A model generated the notes under the pieces. It was not told the DNA's origin and made no database searches. It was given only the letters and a program-made list of their open reading frames with translations. Positions 1-8,512 of a stretch of DNA of 64,000 nt are shown here, one piece after another. Made by a program: the position numbers and the translations under genes. How positions within the stretch are numbered: position 1 is the first letter of the stretch; every line of letters begins with the position of its first letter. Origin of the DNA: CAZUMW01 sp964621615 (GTDB lineage Bacteria; Desulfobacterota; WTBG01; CAIYCZ01; CAIRTM01); assembly GCA_964621615.1 (NCBI GenBank), contig CAZUMW010000022.1:1-64000 (forward strand), in the 5' to 3' direction.

Positions 1-23
1 TGAACATATGACCCTTGTAGGGG

Positions 24-410
24 GTGTACGGTTTTATACCAACCCTAGCCGTTAAGCGTCATATTCTGCTTAACTTGACTCATTTTGATGACCGGCACGA
101 AGAGCTTGTCAGCCTCTATGCACAGTATGCCCTTCACCCCGACGTCAGAGTCCGGTTCGACGCGTTTTCCGTGCTCAGCAATATCGCCTCCATTGATGAA
201 TATCTTGAAACCTGCCGGAGCTGCCTGCGCGACGGCGATCAGCGGGTTCGCGCGCTCGCACTGCACCAGCTGGCAAAGGCGGGAACAGAGGCAATACGCA
301 GCTGCAGGAAGGATATTCAGCTGCTGCTGGCGGAAAGCGATTTTGAAATCCGGAAGGCCGCGCTTAAAATTCTTCAGGAAACCTGTATTATCAATACCGT
401 ATCCCCATAA
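24..410 (+). CDS. HEAT-repeat-like protein, possibly a fragment
   Basis: The 128 residues are almost entirely helical. They contain two to three HEAT-like units, each a helix pair with the pattern D-x-x-V-R-x-x-A-x-x-x-L (for example HPDVRVRFDAFSVL and DQRVRALALHQLAKAG). HEAT repeats form protein-protein interaction scaffolds, and no catalytic motif is seen. The first possible start is a GTG directly after two in-frame stops, with no convincing ribosome binding site. The repeats begin almost at once, so this may be the C-terminal end of a longer gene broken by a frameshift, or one cut by the window edge. It ends 73 bases before the convergent HD-domain gene. The partner is unknown. Confidence 0.45.
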   Translation: MYGFIPTLAVKRHILLNLTHFDDRHEELVSLYAQYALHPDVRVRFDAFSVLSNIASIDEYLETCRSCLRDGDQRVRALALHQLAKAGTEAIRSCRKDIQLLLAESDFEIRKAALKILQETCIINTVSP

Positions 411-483
411 GTTCGGCGAGACTGTAAAAAGCTCATCTGCCGTTGGGCATGCTCACGGCTCTGAGCTTCGCCGAAGGGCTGCG

Positions 484-1905
484 CTACAGGTTTGTTTCGC
501 TTGCGTCATGATCTGCATGCGGGAAAAAGATTTTCTCCGCTGCGGCGGCAAGCACGGCGTCATGCCGGTGATCGAGGGCGAACACTCTGAAATGAACCAC
601 TCGTGCGGGAATATATCTGAAGATATCCCTCAGCGGCTCATGGGATATCTGTCCGGTTGACGGGCTGTAAATATTAATGCGCTTGTTTGTTTCAGCCATC
701 GGGTTCAGGGGGCGGGGGTCCTGGGTTGCCAGATCGACCCGAAACGGTTTTTTCCGCACAGCACGGGGAAGCTGCTCCCGTATGGCCTGCTCGAGCTGAT
801 GATGATTCTGAAAGGAAAGCATCCCCTTTTGTGCTCTGTCGATGGTAAGCTCGGTGGAATAGGCCATCTTCCATTTAATGCGCCGGTTTATGAGCGCGTC
901 CCACTGCCTGCCGAGCGCTTTTTTCTTCGGGTCCTGAGCGTTTCGCCAGCCCTCAACCTCCTGGATCAGCGACCAGTCGTTTAAATACAGGTATTTATTC
1001 AGGGCGCGCTTCGGGTTTGCGGGAAAAATGATTTTCATGGTTTCCGGAAACAGCTCCTGCATATGAAAATCGATGGCGCGTCCCGTCCGGTGATAATATA
1101 CATTGGCGTACAGGCTCAGTCGGGCGTTGAGAAAGCGGGTAAAAGCGGAAATCCCCGCCTGATGCAGCGTCAGTCCCTTTTCAGAAAAAAAGGAGTAGAA
1201 AAGCAGCCGGTTAATGTCAACAATGTCAAGGGAGAACCCGGTCATATAAGCGTCGCGCTGGACATAGTCAAGATTGTCAACGGTATAGATGCCCGAAAAA
1301 AGCTGCTGCAGAAACGAAAGCCACTGGGGCTTGTCCCGCCGGGCCCGATCCGGCGGCTTTTTTATTAAAAAGCCGATATCGTCTGCGCTTATGCGCTCCC
1401 CGGGATAAAAGTCTCCGGAGGGGCTGCGCCGTATGCTGGCGATAATTCCGGCGAGCTTTTTAGTTATGATTTCGCGGCCGAGAATTTCATGGGTGAGACC
1501 GAAACCGGACAGAAAGTGCTGATCAAAAAAGTGGCCGTACGGCCCGTGTCCGATATCATGCAGAAGGCCTGCAATGCGGAATATTTCCTCAAAGCAGTTA
1601 TATGAGGGAATATCAGGGCACACGGCCTTCAGGGACGGATAAAAGTGGCGTGCAAAGCGACCGGCCATGTGCATGGTTCCCAGAGAATGCTGAAACCGGG
1701 TGTGCTCCGCTGAAGGGTATACCCACCTGGCGCTCTGCAGCTGATGGATACGCCTGAGGCGCTGCATCCACGGCGTATCGATAAGGTCAGCCTCGGTTTT
1801 TTCCCCGGGACGGGAGGTGTCCGGTACGGTGAACGGTATATAGTTGTAAACCGGGTCGGCGATCAGCGCAACTCCGGCATTGGGGAGCGGTATGTCCTTT
1901 TTCAT
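484..1905 (-). CDS. HD-domain phosphohydrolase (COG1078 family)
   Basis: This 473-residue protein has the layout of the dGTPase-like HD superfamily. An N-terminal segment (DTPWMQRLRRIHQLQSA, then EHTRFQHSLGT) leads into the metal-binding pair H116-D117 in RIAGLLHDIGHGPYGHFF, and a later YVQRDAYMTG segment matches the family core. COG1078 members are metal-dependent phosphohydrolases; several hydrolyse dNTPs or dGTP, but the substrate here cannot be read from sequence. The ATG start is 12 bases after the stop of the small coiled-coil gene upstream, so the two are probably co-transcribed. Length fits the family. The C-terminal 90 residues are less conserved and may hold a regulatory site. Confidence 0.85.
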   Translation of the reverse strand: MKKDIPLPNAGVALIADPVYNYIPFTVPDTSRPGEKTEADLIDTPWMQRLRRIHQLQSARWVYPSAEHTRFQHSLGTMHMAGRFARHFYPSLKAVCPDIPSYNCFEEIFRIAGLLHDIGHGPYGHFFDQHFLSGFGLTHEILGREIITKKLAGIIASIRRSPSGDFYPGERISADDIGFLIKKPPDRARRDKPQWLSFLQQLFSGIYTVDNLDYVQRDAYMTGFSLDIVDINRLLFYSFFSEKGLTLHQAGISAFTRFLNARLSLYANVYYHRTGRAIDFHMQELFPETMKIIFPANPKRALNKYLYLNDWSLIQEVEGWRNAQDPKKKALGRQWDALINRRIKWKMAYSTELTIDRAQKGMLSFQNHHQLEQAIREQLPRAVRKKPFRVDLATQDPRPLNPMAETNKRINIYSPSTGQISHEPLRDIFRYIPARVVHFRVFALDHRHDAVLAAAAEKIFFPHADHDASETNL

Positions 1906-1917
1906 GTGCGCGCCCCG

Positions 1918-2136
1918 CTAAAACGCCGATGTTCTTTTGAGAACCTGCAGCCGGTTTTCCATACGCTCAGACAGCTTTTGAATATCCTGCTGCATGGCCG
2001 AAAGGCTTTCGGCTTTTTTGTGTAATATAGTATCAAGCTCCTGTTTCCAGAAAGAGACAACGTCTGTTTCGCGGGCGGAAAGCTCTTTTTCCACCTTTTT
2101 TTTCATTTGTTCAATAAACACCTTATCTTTGTTCAT
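1918..2136 (-). CDS. Small coiled-coil protein
   Basis: A 72-residue, highly charged protein predicted to be one long amphipathic helix. Heptad-like spacing of hydrophobic residues runs through EKELSARETDVVSFW and MQQDIQKLSERMENRL. It has no signal peptide, cysteine or known domain. The ATG is preceded by a good GGAGG about six bases upstream. It lies 12 bases before the HD phosphohydrolase on the same strand, so it could be an oligomerising partner or regulator of that enzyme; this is inferred from position only. I do not recognise a family. Confidence 0.6.
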   Translation of the reverse strand: MNKDKVFIEQMKKKVEKELSARETDVVSFWKQELDTILHKKAESLSAMQQDIQKLSERMENRLQVLKRTSAF

Positions 2137-2256
2137 GTGCCCTCCTGCCCGTTAAACCTCGTGCCGGCTTCGTTTCATTATTTTGGACACCAGTGATGCG
2201 GAATAATAATGTAAACAGAATATGTTTGCAGGCGCATTGTGAGCGACACAGGCACC

Positions 2257-2742
2257 TCAGCGCTTGTATCCGATAATATTCCTCAGCAGGCTGCTTCTGT
2301 CGGCCTTGTCCGTTTCCGACTCGATGCCCCCGGGAGAAGATCCGTCTATTACGCCCAGCACTCCGCAGCCCTGTCCGGTTTGTGCAACAAGAACCTCAAC
2401 CGGGTTGGCGGTTGCACAAAAAATTGAGCACACTTCCTGGCACTGCTTTATTCTGTTCAGCATGTTTATAGGGTAGGCGTTTTTCATAATGATATTGAAC
2501 ACGTGCCCCGCCTGGAGCGATTGACAGTTTTTCACAGCGGCATCGACAAGCTCCCTGTCGTTGCCGTCAAAACGAATCAGGCAGGGGCCGGATGCCTCGT
2601 TAAAGGCGACGCCGAAGGAAATGCCCGGAACAGACGTCACCATAATTTCATACAGGTCTTCCACTGTTTTAATAAAATGGGACTGTCCGATAATGATGTT
2701 GCTTTCCTCAGGAATATGCATTTTCACGGTGTGTATTTCCAT
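2257..2742 (-). CDS. Adenosine-specific kinase (COG1839/DUF355)
   Basis: The 161-residue protein matches the compact COG1839 family of archaea and some bacteria along its whole length. Conserved stretches are GISFGVAFNEASGPCLIRF, the GHVFNIIMKNAYPINML segment, and the glycine-rich VAQTGQGCGVLGVIDGSSP near the C-terminus. Characterised members bind adenosine and phosphorylate it to AMP, so a role in nucleoside salvage is likely. The ATG at 2742 follows a GGGGGT ribosome binding site; a longer reading upstream lacks one and is less likely. It stands alone between the small coiled-coil gene downstream and the divergent hybrid kinase. Confidence 0.85.
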   Translation of the reverse strand: MEIHTVKMHIPEESNIIIGQSHFIKTVEDLYEIMVTSVPGISFGVAFNEASGPCLIRFDGNDRELVDAAVKNCQSLQAGHVFNIIMKNAYPINMLNRIKQCQEVCSIFCATANPVEVLVAQTGQGCGVLGVIDGSSPGGIESETDKADRSSLLRNIIGYKR

Positions 2743-3091
2743 AATGGTACCCCCGTTATATAGTGAACTCACATAAGCCCTGAAATCCGCATTGAGCCGG
2801 GCTGGTTTCGCGTGGGCGATGCCTCTGCGGTTATAATATCAAATGTGAATGTAATTACAAGAAACATCATCAGCGCATCCGGCTGACCGGCTTCCCGGTT
2901 GACATATTTTCTTTGTTTTGTTACATAATTAAAATATTAACGTGCTGAAACGTGTATGACAATATGGAAACAAAAGCAATACAGCAAAATCCACACTTTC
3001 CAGCCCGGCGAATATACCGGTGTATCCCTTGTGTCCGGCGCAACCACCAGTACAAGATCTCATGATAGAGCCCAAAAAGGATGTACCCGTG
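2743..3091. other. Divergent intergenic region
   Basis: This 349-base spacer separates the divergent adenosine kinase and hybrid kinase genes. Its right half is AT-rich and contains a candidate promoter at 2899-2929. Three alternative upstream starts for the kinase (3020, 3062 and 3089) fall inside it but lack a ribosome binding site. I see no RNA gene or repeat. Confidence 0.6.
2899..2929 (+). promoter_or_regulatory. Candidate sigma70 promoter for the hybrid kinase
   Basis: A perfect -35 TTGACA (2899-2904) is followed after 19 bases by CATAAT (2924-2929), five of six matches to the -10 consensus. Nothing else in the spacer is as good. The spacing is at the long end, so confidence is limited. 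Confidence 0.35.
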
Positions 3092-5689
3092 ATGCCGGAT
3101 TCGCCTGCCCGGCAGCCGCCGGCTGCTGACACCCCTGAGCTTTTCCCGCATTATAAAAAATCGTATCTCAAGATAGCGCTGTGCATTGTTTCCGTTCTGC
3201 TGTATATGCTCGGATTTGTGTTTTTATCCTATTATCCCGGAAGGGCAATGGCCATCAGCGCTCTTGTCCCGGTAGTTGCTGTTTCCTGGTTTTACGGGAT
3301 GATACCAGGTGTGCTTGCCGGGCTCATGAGCTTTCCGGCAAATATCGGCATGTGCCTTTTTGTGCATGCGGACTGGTGGAAGCGAATGATAGAGGGGGGC
3401 AGCGGCATCGCCGGCACGGTAGGGTTTATCATCATCGCCGTTATTATCGGAAGAATGCATGATCTCACGGTGCGGCTGAGAAAGGAGCTCGCAGAAAAAA
3501 GGCACATCGAGCGCTCGCTCAAAGAGCAGCAGCAGCGGCTCGATGAGCTGGTTCGCAGCAAAACCCGTGAGCTTGAAAAGGCAAATAAAAAGCTGCAGGC
3601 CGAAATAGCGGAGCGCATGCAGGCGGTCGATGACGCGCGCAAAGCACAGCGCGAGCTCGAAAGCCTTATAGAGACATCTCTTGATCCCATTATTGTATCC
3701 GACAGCACGGGGTATATCACCAAGCCCAACAAAGCCTTTCTGGATATGATCGGCTGCAGGGAAGAGGAGATTGCCGGAAGCCCGATGTATATTTTCTCTA
3801 TTACCGAGCCGGGAGAATATGAGTCGACGGCGGGGGAAATTGTTACCATTGATGAAAGCTTTTTCAGGGAAAACGAAGCAAAAATAGAGCAGCTGTTCAG
3901 GGACGCAAAGATATCAAACTGGACCACATACTACCGGAGCAAATCAGGGAAAATTATCCCGGTTACGCAGAATGTGCTGTTTCTCTATGATGACCGGGGT
4001 ACCCGCACCGGCTCGTTCGGCATTATACGGGATATTTCCGAACAGCGCAGGGCGGAGCTTGAGCTCATTGCATCGCGGGAGGCGGCGCTGCATGCAAAAG
4101 AGGCGGCGGAGTCAGCGAATCGCTCCAAAAGCACGTTTTTAGCAAATATGAGCCATGAAATACGAACGCCGATGAACGGGGTGATCGGGTTCACCGACAT
4201 GCTGATGGAAACCCCGCTTACCGATGAGCAGACCGATTATGCGCTCACTATAAAAAGAAGCGGCGAGGGCCTGCTGTCGATCATAAATGATATCCTTGAT
4301 TTTTCGAAAATCGAAGCCGGGAAAATCGATATAGAGCAAATCGATTTTGATATCGAAGTGCTTGCCTATGATGTATGCGAGCTTATCCGGCCGCGGGTCG
4401 GCAGCCGCGATGTTGAAATCCTGTGCCGCATCGGCGACCACCTGCCCGCGCGCATAAACGGCGATCCCCACCGCTTCCGGCAGGTGCTTATAAATTTAAT
4501 GAGCAATGCGGTGAAATTCACCGAGCGGGGAGAGGTCGAGCTTTGTCTTGAGCTTGCAAAGGAGGAGCAGGACGGCCGCATTTGCATTCACACCACGGTG
4601 CGCGATACCGGCATCGGCATTGTCCCTGAAAGGCTTGAAACTGTTTTTGAGCCTTTCGAGCAGGCTGATGGCTCTACTACCCGCAAATACGGCGGCACCG
4701 GGCTCGGCCTTTCGATTTGCAAAAAAATTGCAGCTATTATGGGCGGCGACCTGTGGGCAGAGAGCGTGCCCGGCTGCGGGAGCACATTTCATTTTACCGG
4801 CTGGGCGAAGGCCTCAAGAGACAGGAATGTGCAGCGGTATGTGCCGGTCTCTTTGTCGGGCAGGCACGTTTTTATTACCGATGACAACGAAACAAATCTT
4901 GAAATCTTAAGCCACAGCCTGCGATCGGCGGGCATGCGGGTAGCAGCATTCAACAACGGTGAGGATACGATGGGGGCCCTGAAGGAAGCTGTCCGGTCGG
5001 GCTCTGCGCCGGACATATGTGTTCTTGATATCATGATGCCGTGCATGAGCGGCTACGAGCTCGCGCAGCGCGTCAGAAGCATTGCGGGGGATGAGCTGCC
5101 GCTTCTTGCTTTTTCATCCTCTGTTGAGGAGGGCTCACGAGAGTGCCTGGAGGCAGGGTTCAACGGGTTTTTGCCAAAGCCGATCAACCGGATAAAGCTG
5201 CTTAAAATGCTTGAGCGGCTTCTGGGGCAGGCAACAGATGAGAGAAACGATTCAGGCGAGAAAATACTTACACGGCATTCAATGCGCGAGGATGCAAAGC
5301 ACGCCACCTCGATACTGCTGGCAGAGGACAATCCGGTTAATCAGAAGCTGGCCGTCAAGCTGCTTGCCAAGGCAGGCTATCAGGTTACCGTTGCCCAGAA
5401 CGGAAGGGAGGCGGTGGACCGCTACACGGCGTTTCCGGAAGCGTTTGACATTATCTTTATGGATATACAGATGCCGGATCTGAACGGTATTGAGGCAACA
5501 AAGCTGCTGCGCAGCCGCGGTTTTGACCGGTTGCCGATTATCGCCATGACCGCCAGCGCCATGAAGGGAGACCGGGAGAAATGCCTGGAGGCAGGCATGA
5601 ATGACTATGTTGCGAAACCGATAAAGCGTGACGTGGTTTTTGAAATGCTCAAAAAATGGGTGTTTGAGCGCGAGGGCGTTATGGATTGA
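3092..5689 (+). CDS. Membrane hybrid histidine kinase with two receiver domains
   Basis: A protein of about 865 residues. Order: three to four N-terminal membrane segments with short loops; a coiled coil; a PAS domain; a second coiled coil; HisKA with the phosphorylated His in FLANMSHEIRTPMNGVIGF; HATPase_c with the N-box (LINLMSNAVKFTERG), G1 (DTGIGI) and G2 (GGTGLGLSICKKI); then two receivers. Receiver 1 keeps DD, the phospho-Asp in VLDIMMPCMSG, and Lys in PKPINR. Receiver 2 keeps AEDN, MDIQMPDLNG and AKPIK. No HPt domain is present, so phosphate must pass to a separate HPt protein or the receivers act on the kinase. The ATG at 3092 has AAAAAGGA ten bases upstream; starts at 3062 or 3020 would add residues without a binding site. 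The signal sensed is unknown. Confidence 0.9.
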   Translation: MPDSPARQPPAADTPELFPHYKKSYLKIALCIVSVLLYMLGFVFLSYYPGRAMAISALVPVVAVSWFYGMIPGVLAGLMSFPANIGMCLFVHADWWKRMIEGGSGIAGTVGFIIIAVIIGRMHDLTVRLRKELAEKRHIERSLKEQQQRLDELVRSKTRELEKANKKLQAEIAERMQAVDDARKAQRELESLIETSLDPIIVSDSTGYITKPNKAFLDMIGCREEEIAGSPMYIFSITEPGEYESTAGEIVTIDESFFRENEAKIEQLFRDAKISNWTTYYRSKSGKIIPVTQNVLFLYDDRGTRTGSFGIIRDISEQRRAELELIASREAALHAKEAAESANRSKSTFLANMSHEIRTPMNGVIGFTDMLMETPLTDEQTDYALTIKRSGEGLLSIINDILDFSKIEAGKIDIEQIDFDIEVLAYDVCELIRPRVGSRDVEILCRIGDHLPARINGDPHRFRQVLINLMSNAVKFTERGEVELCLELAKEEQDGRICIHTTVRDTGIGIVPERLETVFEPFEQADGSTTRKYGGTGLGLSICKKIAAIMGGDLWAESVPGCGSTFHFTGWAKASRDRNVQRYVPVSLSGRHVFITDDNETNLEILSHSLRSAGMRVAAFNNGEDTMGALKEAVRSGSAPDICVLDIMMPCMSGYELAQRVRSIAGDELPLLAFSSSVEEGSRECLEAGFNGFLPKPINRIKLLKMLERLLGQATDERNDSGEKILTRHSMREDAKHATSILLAEDNPVNQKLAVKLLAKAGYQVTVAQNGREAVDRYTAFPEAFDIIFMDIQMPDLNGIEATKLLRSRGFDRLPIIAMTASAMKGDREKCLEAGMNDYVAKPIKRDVVFEMLKKWVFEREGVMD

Positions 5690-5719
5690 CAGGCCCGGAT
5701 GCCCGGCGCCCGCTGCGGC

Positions 5720-6574
5720 TTATTCCTGCTTAATCTCCTGCTGTATCATGGCTGAAAGCGCCTGAAATGACCGGCGCTTTGCCGCGCGCCCGTTTATAAA
5801 CAGCGCAGGCACCCCTCTGACACCCACGCTTCTGCCAAGCTGCATATCCCGGGCAACCTGCTGTGCTGCAGAAGAGCCCTTGTACGCTTTTTCAAACCGG
5901 TCCTTGTCCAGCCCGAGCTGCTCGACAAATGATGAAATTTTTGATTCATTAAGGTGCCGGGCGTCGGCGAAAAGCTTTTTGAGCATCGGCAGATACGCTT
6001 CCTGCTGCGCTGCTGCAAGTGACGCCCGTGCGGCCTGCCTGGCAAACCGGTGCATTCTGAGCGGGAAGTGCTTGATTACGACCTTCACCTTTCCGGGATG
6101 AGCTTCAAGCACTTTTTCAAGCGTGGGAAAAACGCGGGCGCAATAGGGGCACTGGATATCAAGAAACGCCACCAGGCTGACAGGCGCGCCTTTGTTGCCG
6201 AGCACGGGTGAGTCCCCGACGGGGATATCAAAAATTTTTGCTATGTGTATTTGTGTGACGGTGCTGTTTTTTGAGTCTGTTACATACAATGTGTTCTCGT
6301 CAGGCGAAATGGTCATTTCGGAACAGGAATGTTCAAGCGGTATAGTGCCGGTAATTTTGTCAGCGGTGAGGGAGTATATCTGCACGCTTTTTTCACACAG
6401 AACATACAGGGTTTTGCCGTCCCGGGAAATTGCAAGATCCCTGGGCGCCTGAGGAAGGCTGATCCGCTGCTCGATATTCCATTCAATTTCCGCAGACACT
6501 GGATTGCAAAAAAGTCCGGCACAGACAAGCACGATGAGAAGTGTTATGATATACTGTTTTGTGTAGTGATGCAT
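5720..6574 (-). CDS. Exported DsbA-like thiol oxidoreductase with propeller-type N-terminus
   Basis: The 284-residue protein starts with a signal peptide (hydrophobic TLLIVLVCAGLF, probable cleavage after VSA). Residues about 30-115 resemble two or three blades of a YVTN-type beta-propeller (PRDLAISRDGKTLYVL, EMTISPDENTLYVTD). Residues about 120-284 form a DsbA/Thioredoxin_4 domain with the active site C142-P-Y-C145 and a cis-proline loop (VRGVPALFINGR). It should act in the periplasm as a disulfide oxidase or isomerase. The few propeller blades are too short for a closed propeller, so they may be a binding module or a truncated relic. The ATG follows GGAGC. It is convergent with the hybrid kinase and divergent from the next gene. 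Confidence 0.85.
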   Translation of the reverse strand: MHHYTKQYIITLLIVLVCAGLFCNPVSAEIEWNIEQRISLPQAPRDLAISRDGKTLYVLCEKSVQIYSLTADKITGTIPLEHSCSEMTISPDENTLYVTDSKNSTVTQIHIAKIFDIPVGDSPVLGNKGAPVSLVAFLDIQCPYCARVFPTLEKVLEAHPGKVKVVIKHFPLRMHRFARQAARASLAAAQQEAYLPMLKKLFADARHLNESKISSFVEQLGLDKDRFEKAYKGSSAAQQVARDMQLGRSVGVRGVPALFINGRAAKRRSFQALSAMIQQEIKQE

Positions 6575-6604
6575 GAGGAGCTCCTTGCATGAAGGTTTTT
6601 TTAT

Positions 6605-6651
6605 TAGGAGCGTGTCTGGATACTTCGAGTAAGTATCTCGACAAGCTCCTA
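6605..6651. repeat. Long near-perfect hairpin
   Basis: The arms TAGGAGC (6605-6611)/GCTCCTA (6645-6651) and GATACTT (6619-6625)/AAGTATC (6631-6637) are nested around a CGAGT loop. The seven-base segments between them (GTGTCTG and TCGACAA) also pair at four positions plus a G-U wobble. The result is an almost continuous 21 bp stem in the spacer between two divergent genes. There is no T-run on either side, so a simple terminator is unlikely. A REP-like extragenic element or a folded leader fits better. Confidence 0.6.
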
Positions 6652-6686
6652 CCTTAACGCAAATTCAACGCTGTGGCAAGCATGAT

Positions 6687-7688
6687 ATGATCAGACCAGA
6701 CCCAGAGTCATTAGCGGCCATTAGCCGCCTTGCCGCCCTGATCCGGAAACGGCCGGCTGCATCAGGGGCAGCGGCTGCGGTGATTTGTGCATGCCTGTGG
6801 TGTTCAATCGGCTGTGCGCCCGGGCTCCGGAATGCCCGGGAGAGCAATCCGGTACGGCTGCCGGACGTAATTCAGCGCGCCTATGCTGCTGCCGCACAGG
6901 ATGCCGGCTTCCCCAGGCCCATGCCTCCCGGTTTGCCGGAATATTTCAAAGCGCTTATCGCCGACGGGGTATTGACGGTCGGCTTTGGTATCGGAACCCC
7001 TGATCTGGCTCCTGTCAGTGTTTCTCCATCAGTTAGCGACCGGTCATTCAGCTCTACGGTCGTACTTTTTAACAGGGAAATACAATTGCATGCCTCACTT
7101 GTTCTGACGCGCAGTCAGTTCGCGGAGGCTCTTTCAGCGTGTGAGATTATTTTTGTAACCTCACATTCGCGCTTCGGGGCAGGGCCGGTATTTTTTTGTG
7201 ACGGTAAGGCCCGCCCCTTTCGCATGCAGCAGACCCCGGGCTATGAAATTGTCATGCCCGACGCCGAAGTGTGCGGGTATGACGGTACTGTTTATTACAC
7301 GTTCAATAATCCGCTAAAGACAGAATCCTACACGGTGTTCGCCCCTGACAGCACTGAGCTTGATTCTGCAAACCCCTATCACGGATATCAGCTGATCGTT
7401 CTGTCGACCTGCTCAAGCAGAAAACATTTTGAGGACGAAATAGCATCCTTCAGGGCCGGCTACCCCACCACCGCTGTTTTTACAACACGGCCGTGCTGCA
7501 TGGATACCAAAACGCGCATGTTTTCCCGTCTTTTGTATGAACTGTTTCAGGCGCGTCCCATGCCCGCCGTTGTTTCAGGGCTTAACGAGCAATATCGCGC
7601 AATAGCCTGGGAGAATGTGCAGGACGGCCGCGGGCCCTGGGAGATTATCGACCGGCTGTATGAAGTGGGCATCAATACCATGCGCTGA
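6687..7688 (+). CDS. Putative lipoprotein with caspase/CHAT-like fold
   Basis: A 333-residue protein of unrecognised family. A positively charged start, a hydrophobic stretch (AAAAVICACLWCSIGC) and C43 suggest export and perhaps lipidation, although the lipobox is poor. In the body, IIFVTSHSRFG places His160 after a hydrophobic strand and before a glycine, and YQLIVLSTCSSRK places Cys242 after another strand. Strand-His-Gly then strand-Cys is the pattern of clan CD peptidases (caspase, gingipain, CHAT). A beta-rich middle (PFRMQQTPGYEIVMP) lies between. Function is inferred from two motifs only and could be wrong. The ATG has no strong ribosome binding site. The gene is alone, with a long hairpin 36 bases upstream. 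Confidence 0.6.
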   Translation: MIRPDPESLAAISRLAALIRKRPAASGAAAAVICACLWCSIGCAPGLRNARESNPVRLPDVIQRAYAAAAQDAGFPRPMPPGLPEYFKALIADGVLTVGFGIGTPDLAPVSVSPSVSDRSFSSTVVLFNREIQLHASLVLTRSQFAEALSACEIIFVTSHSRFGAGPVFFCDGKARPFRMQQTPGYEIVMPDAEVCGYDGTVYYTFNNPLKTESYTVFAPDSTELDSANPYHGYQLIVLSTCSSRKHFEDEIASFRAGYPTTAVFTTRPCCMDTKTRMFSRLLYELFQARPMPAVVSGLNEQYRAIAWENVQDGRGPWEIIDRLYEVGINTMR

Positions 7689-7824
7689 CTCGCTGCCGAG
7701 GGCGCTTTTGCTCTGCCCGGGGCAAAGCAGCACAGCGCCTGCGCTCACACAGAGAAGGGTCCCTGTTGGCAAAAGTGCGGCGCCCGTGAAATCAAGTTAT
7801 TCTGTCAGCGCGCTGCGGGGGGGG

Positions 7825-8163
7825 CTAATGTATCATGATTGTTCCGAGAGGCGTTATTTCAAGGGCGGTGAATTTAACGGCCATACCGTCCGTATCGCAT
7901 CGCACGACCGTTCCCTGCGCCTTCATCTGGAGATGATTTTCTGAGGAAATAAAAGAGCTTGATTTTTGAGGTATAAGAATTTCTGCAGAAAGCACGTCAC
8001 CCTCGCAGACGGGAAAGGACGGGGTATGAAAAAAAGCACCGCCTGCGCTGATGTCGCGCGTGTTAAGCACAACATGTTTCTCTCCGTCCTGAAGCGTCAG
8101 ACGTGCAGCAGCGCTGATTTCAAACCGATCGTATTTTCGCCGGTCATCGGCTGAAAATCCCAT
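7825..8163 (-). CDS. PilZ domain protein
   Basis: A single-domain PilZ protein of 112 residues, a receptor for the second messenger cyclic di-GMP. The N-terminal motif is RRKYDRFEI (the RxxxR element) and the second element is DISAGGAFF (D/NxSxxG), both intact, so ligand binding is expected. It has no other domain and no membrane segment and would act by binding a partner protein. A run of eight G residues just upstream of the ATG provides a strong ribosome binding site. It stands alone; the HD-GYP regulator at 38059 could be one source of control over c-di-GMP. Confidence 0.85.
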   Translation of the reverse strand: MGFSADDRRKYDRFEISAAARLTLQDGEKHVVLNTRDISAGGAFFHTPSFPVCEGDVLSAEILIPQKSSSFISSENHLQMKAQGTVVRCDTDGMAVKFTALEITPLGTIMIH

Positions 8164-8512
8164 AATGTCCCCCCCCTGGACTGCAAACTGACTGAGTGCG
8201 GTGCGGGCGTATGGATTTCTGTCAAATGCTCATAAACAGAAGCACCGCAATAAATATTTATCAATTATATCATATAGTAGGTAAAAAAATAAGGATAAAT
8301 TTATCGTTAGAAGGTATTATTTTTTTCTTACTTTTGCCATGTATTAGCATGGATGTATATACGAATAAAGTATGAGTAAAAAAGAAAAAAAGTTTATTGC
8401 TAAAGGACTGATAGCGGTCAATAGAGAAAACCGACCCCGGCTCGGTGCGGCTGCGGAGGCTAAAGAAAAAACTGCTGACAGCAGCCTGTTGCGGCAATGC
8501 CGAAGAAAATGC
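8164..8512. other. AT-rich divergent intergenic region
   Basis: This 349-base region lies between the PilZ gene and the divergent exported protein. Bases about 8240-8370 are strongly AT-rich. It holds a candidate promoter (8334-8361). An in-frame extension of the downstream gene would begin at 8372 but would place 47 charged residues ahead of the signal peptide, which I consider unlikely. Confidence 0.5.
8334..8361 (+). promoter_or_regulatory. Candidate promoter
   Basis: TTGCCA (8334-8339), a 16-base spacer, and TATATA (8356-8361). It lies upstream of the exported protein at 8513 and in the most AT-rich part of the spacer. Confidence 0.35.
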
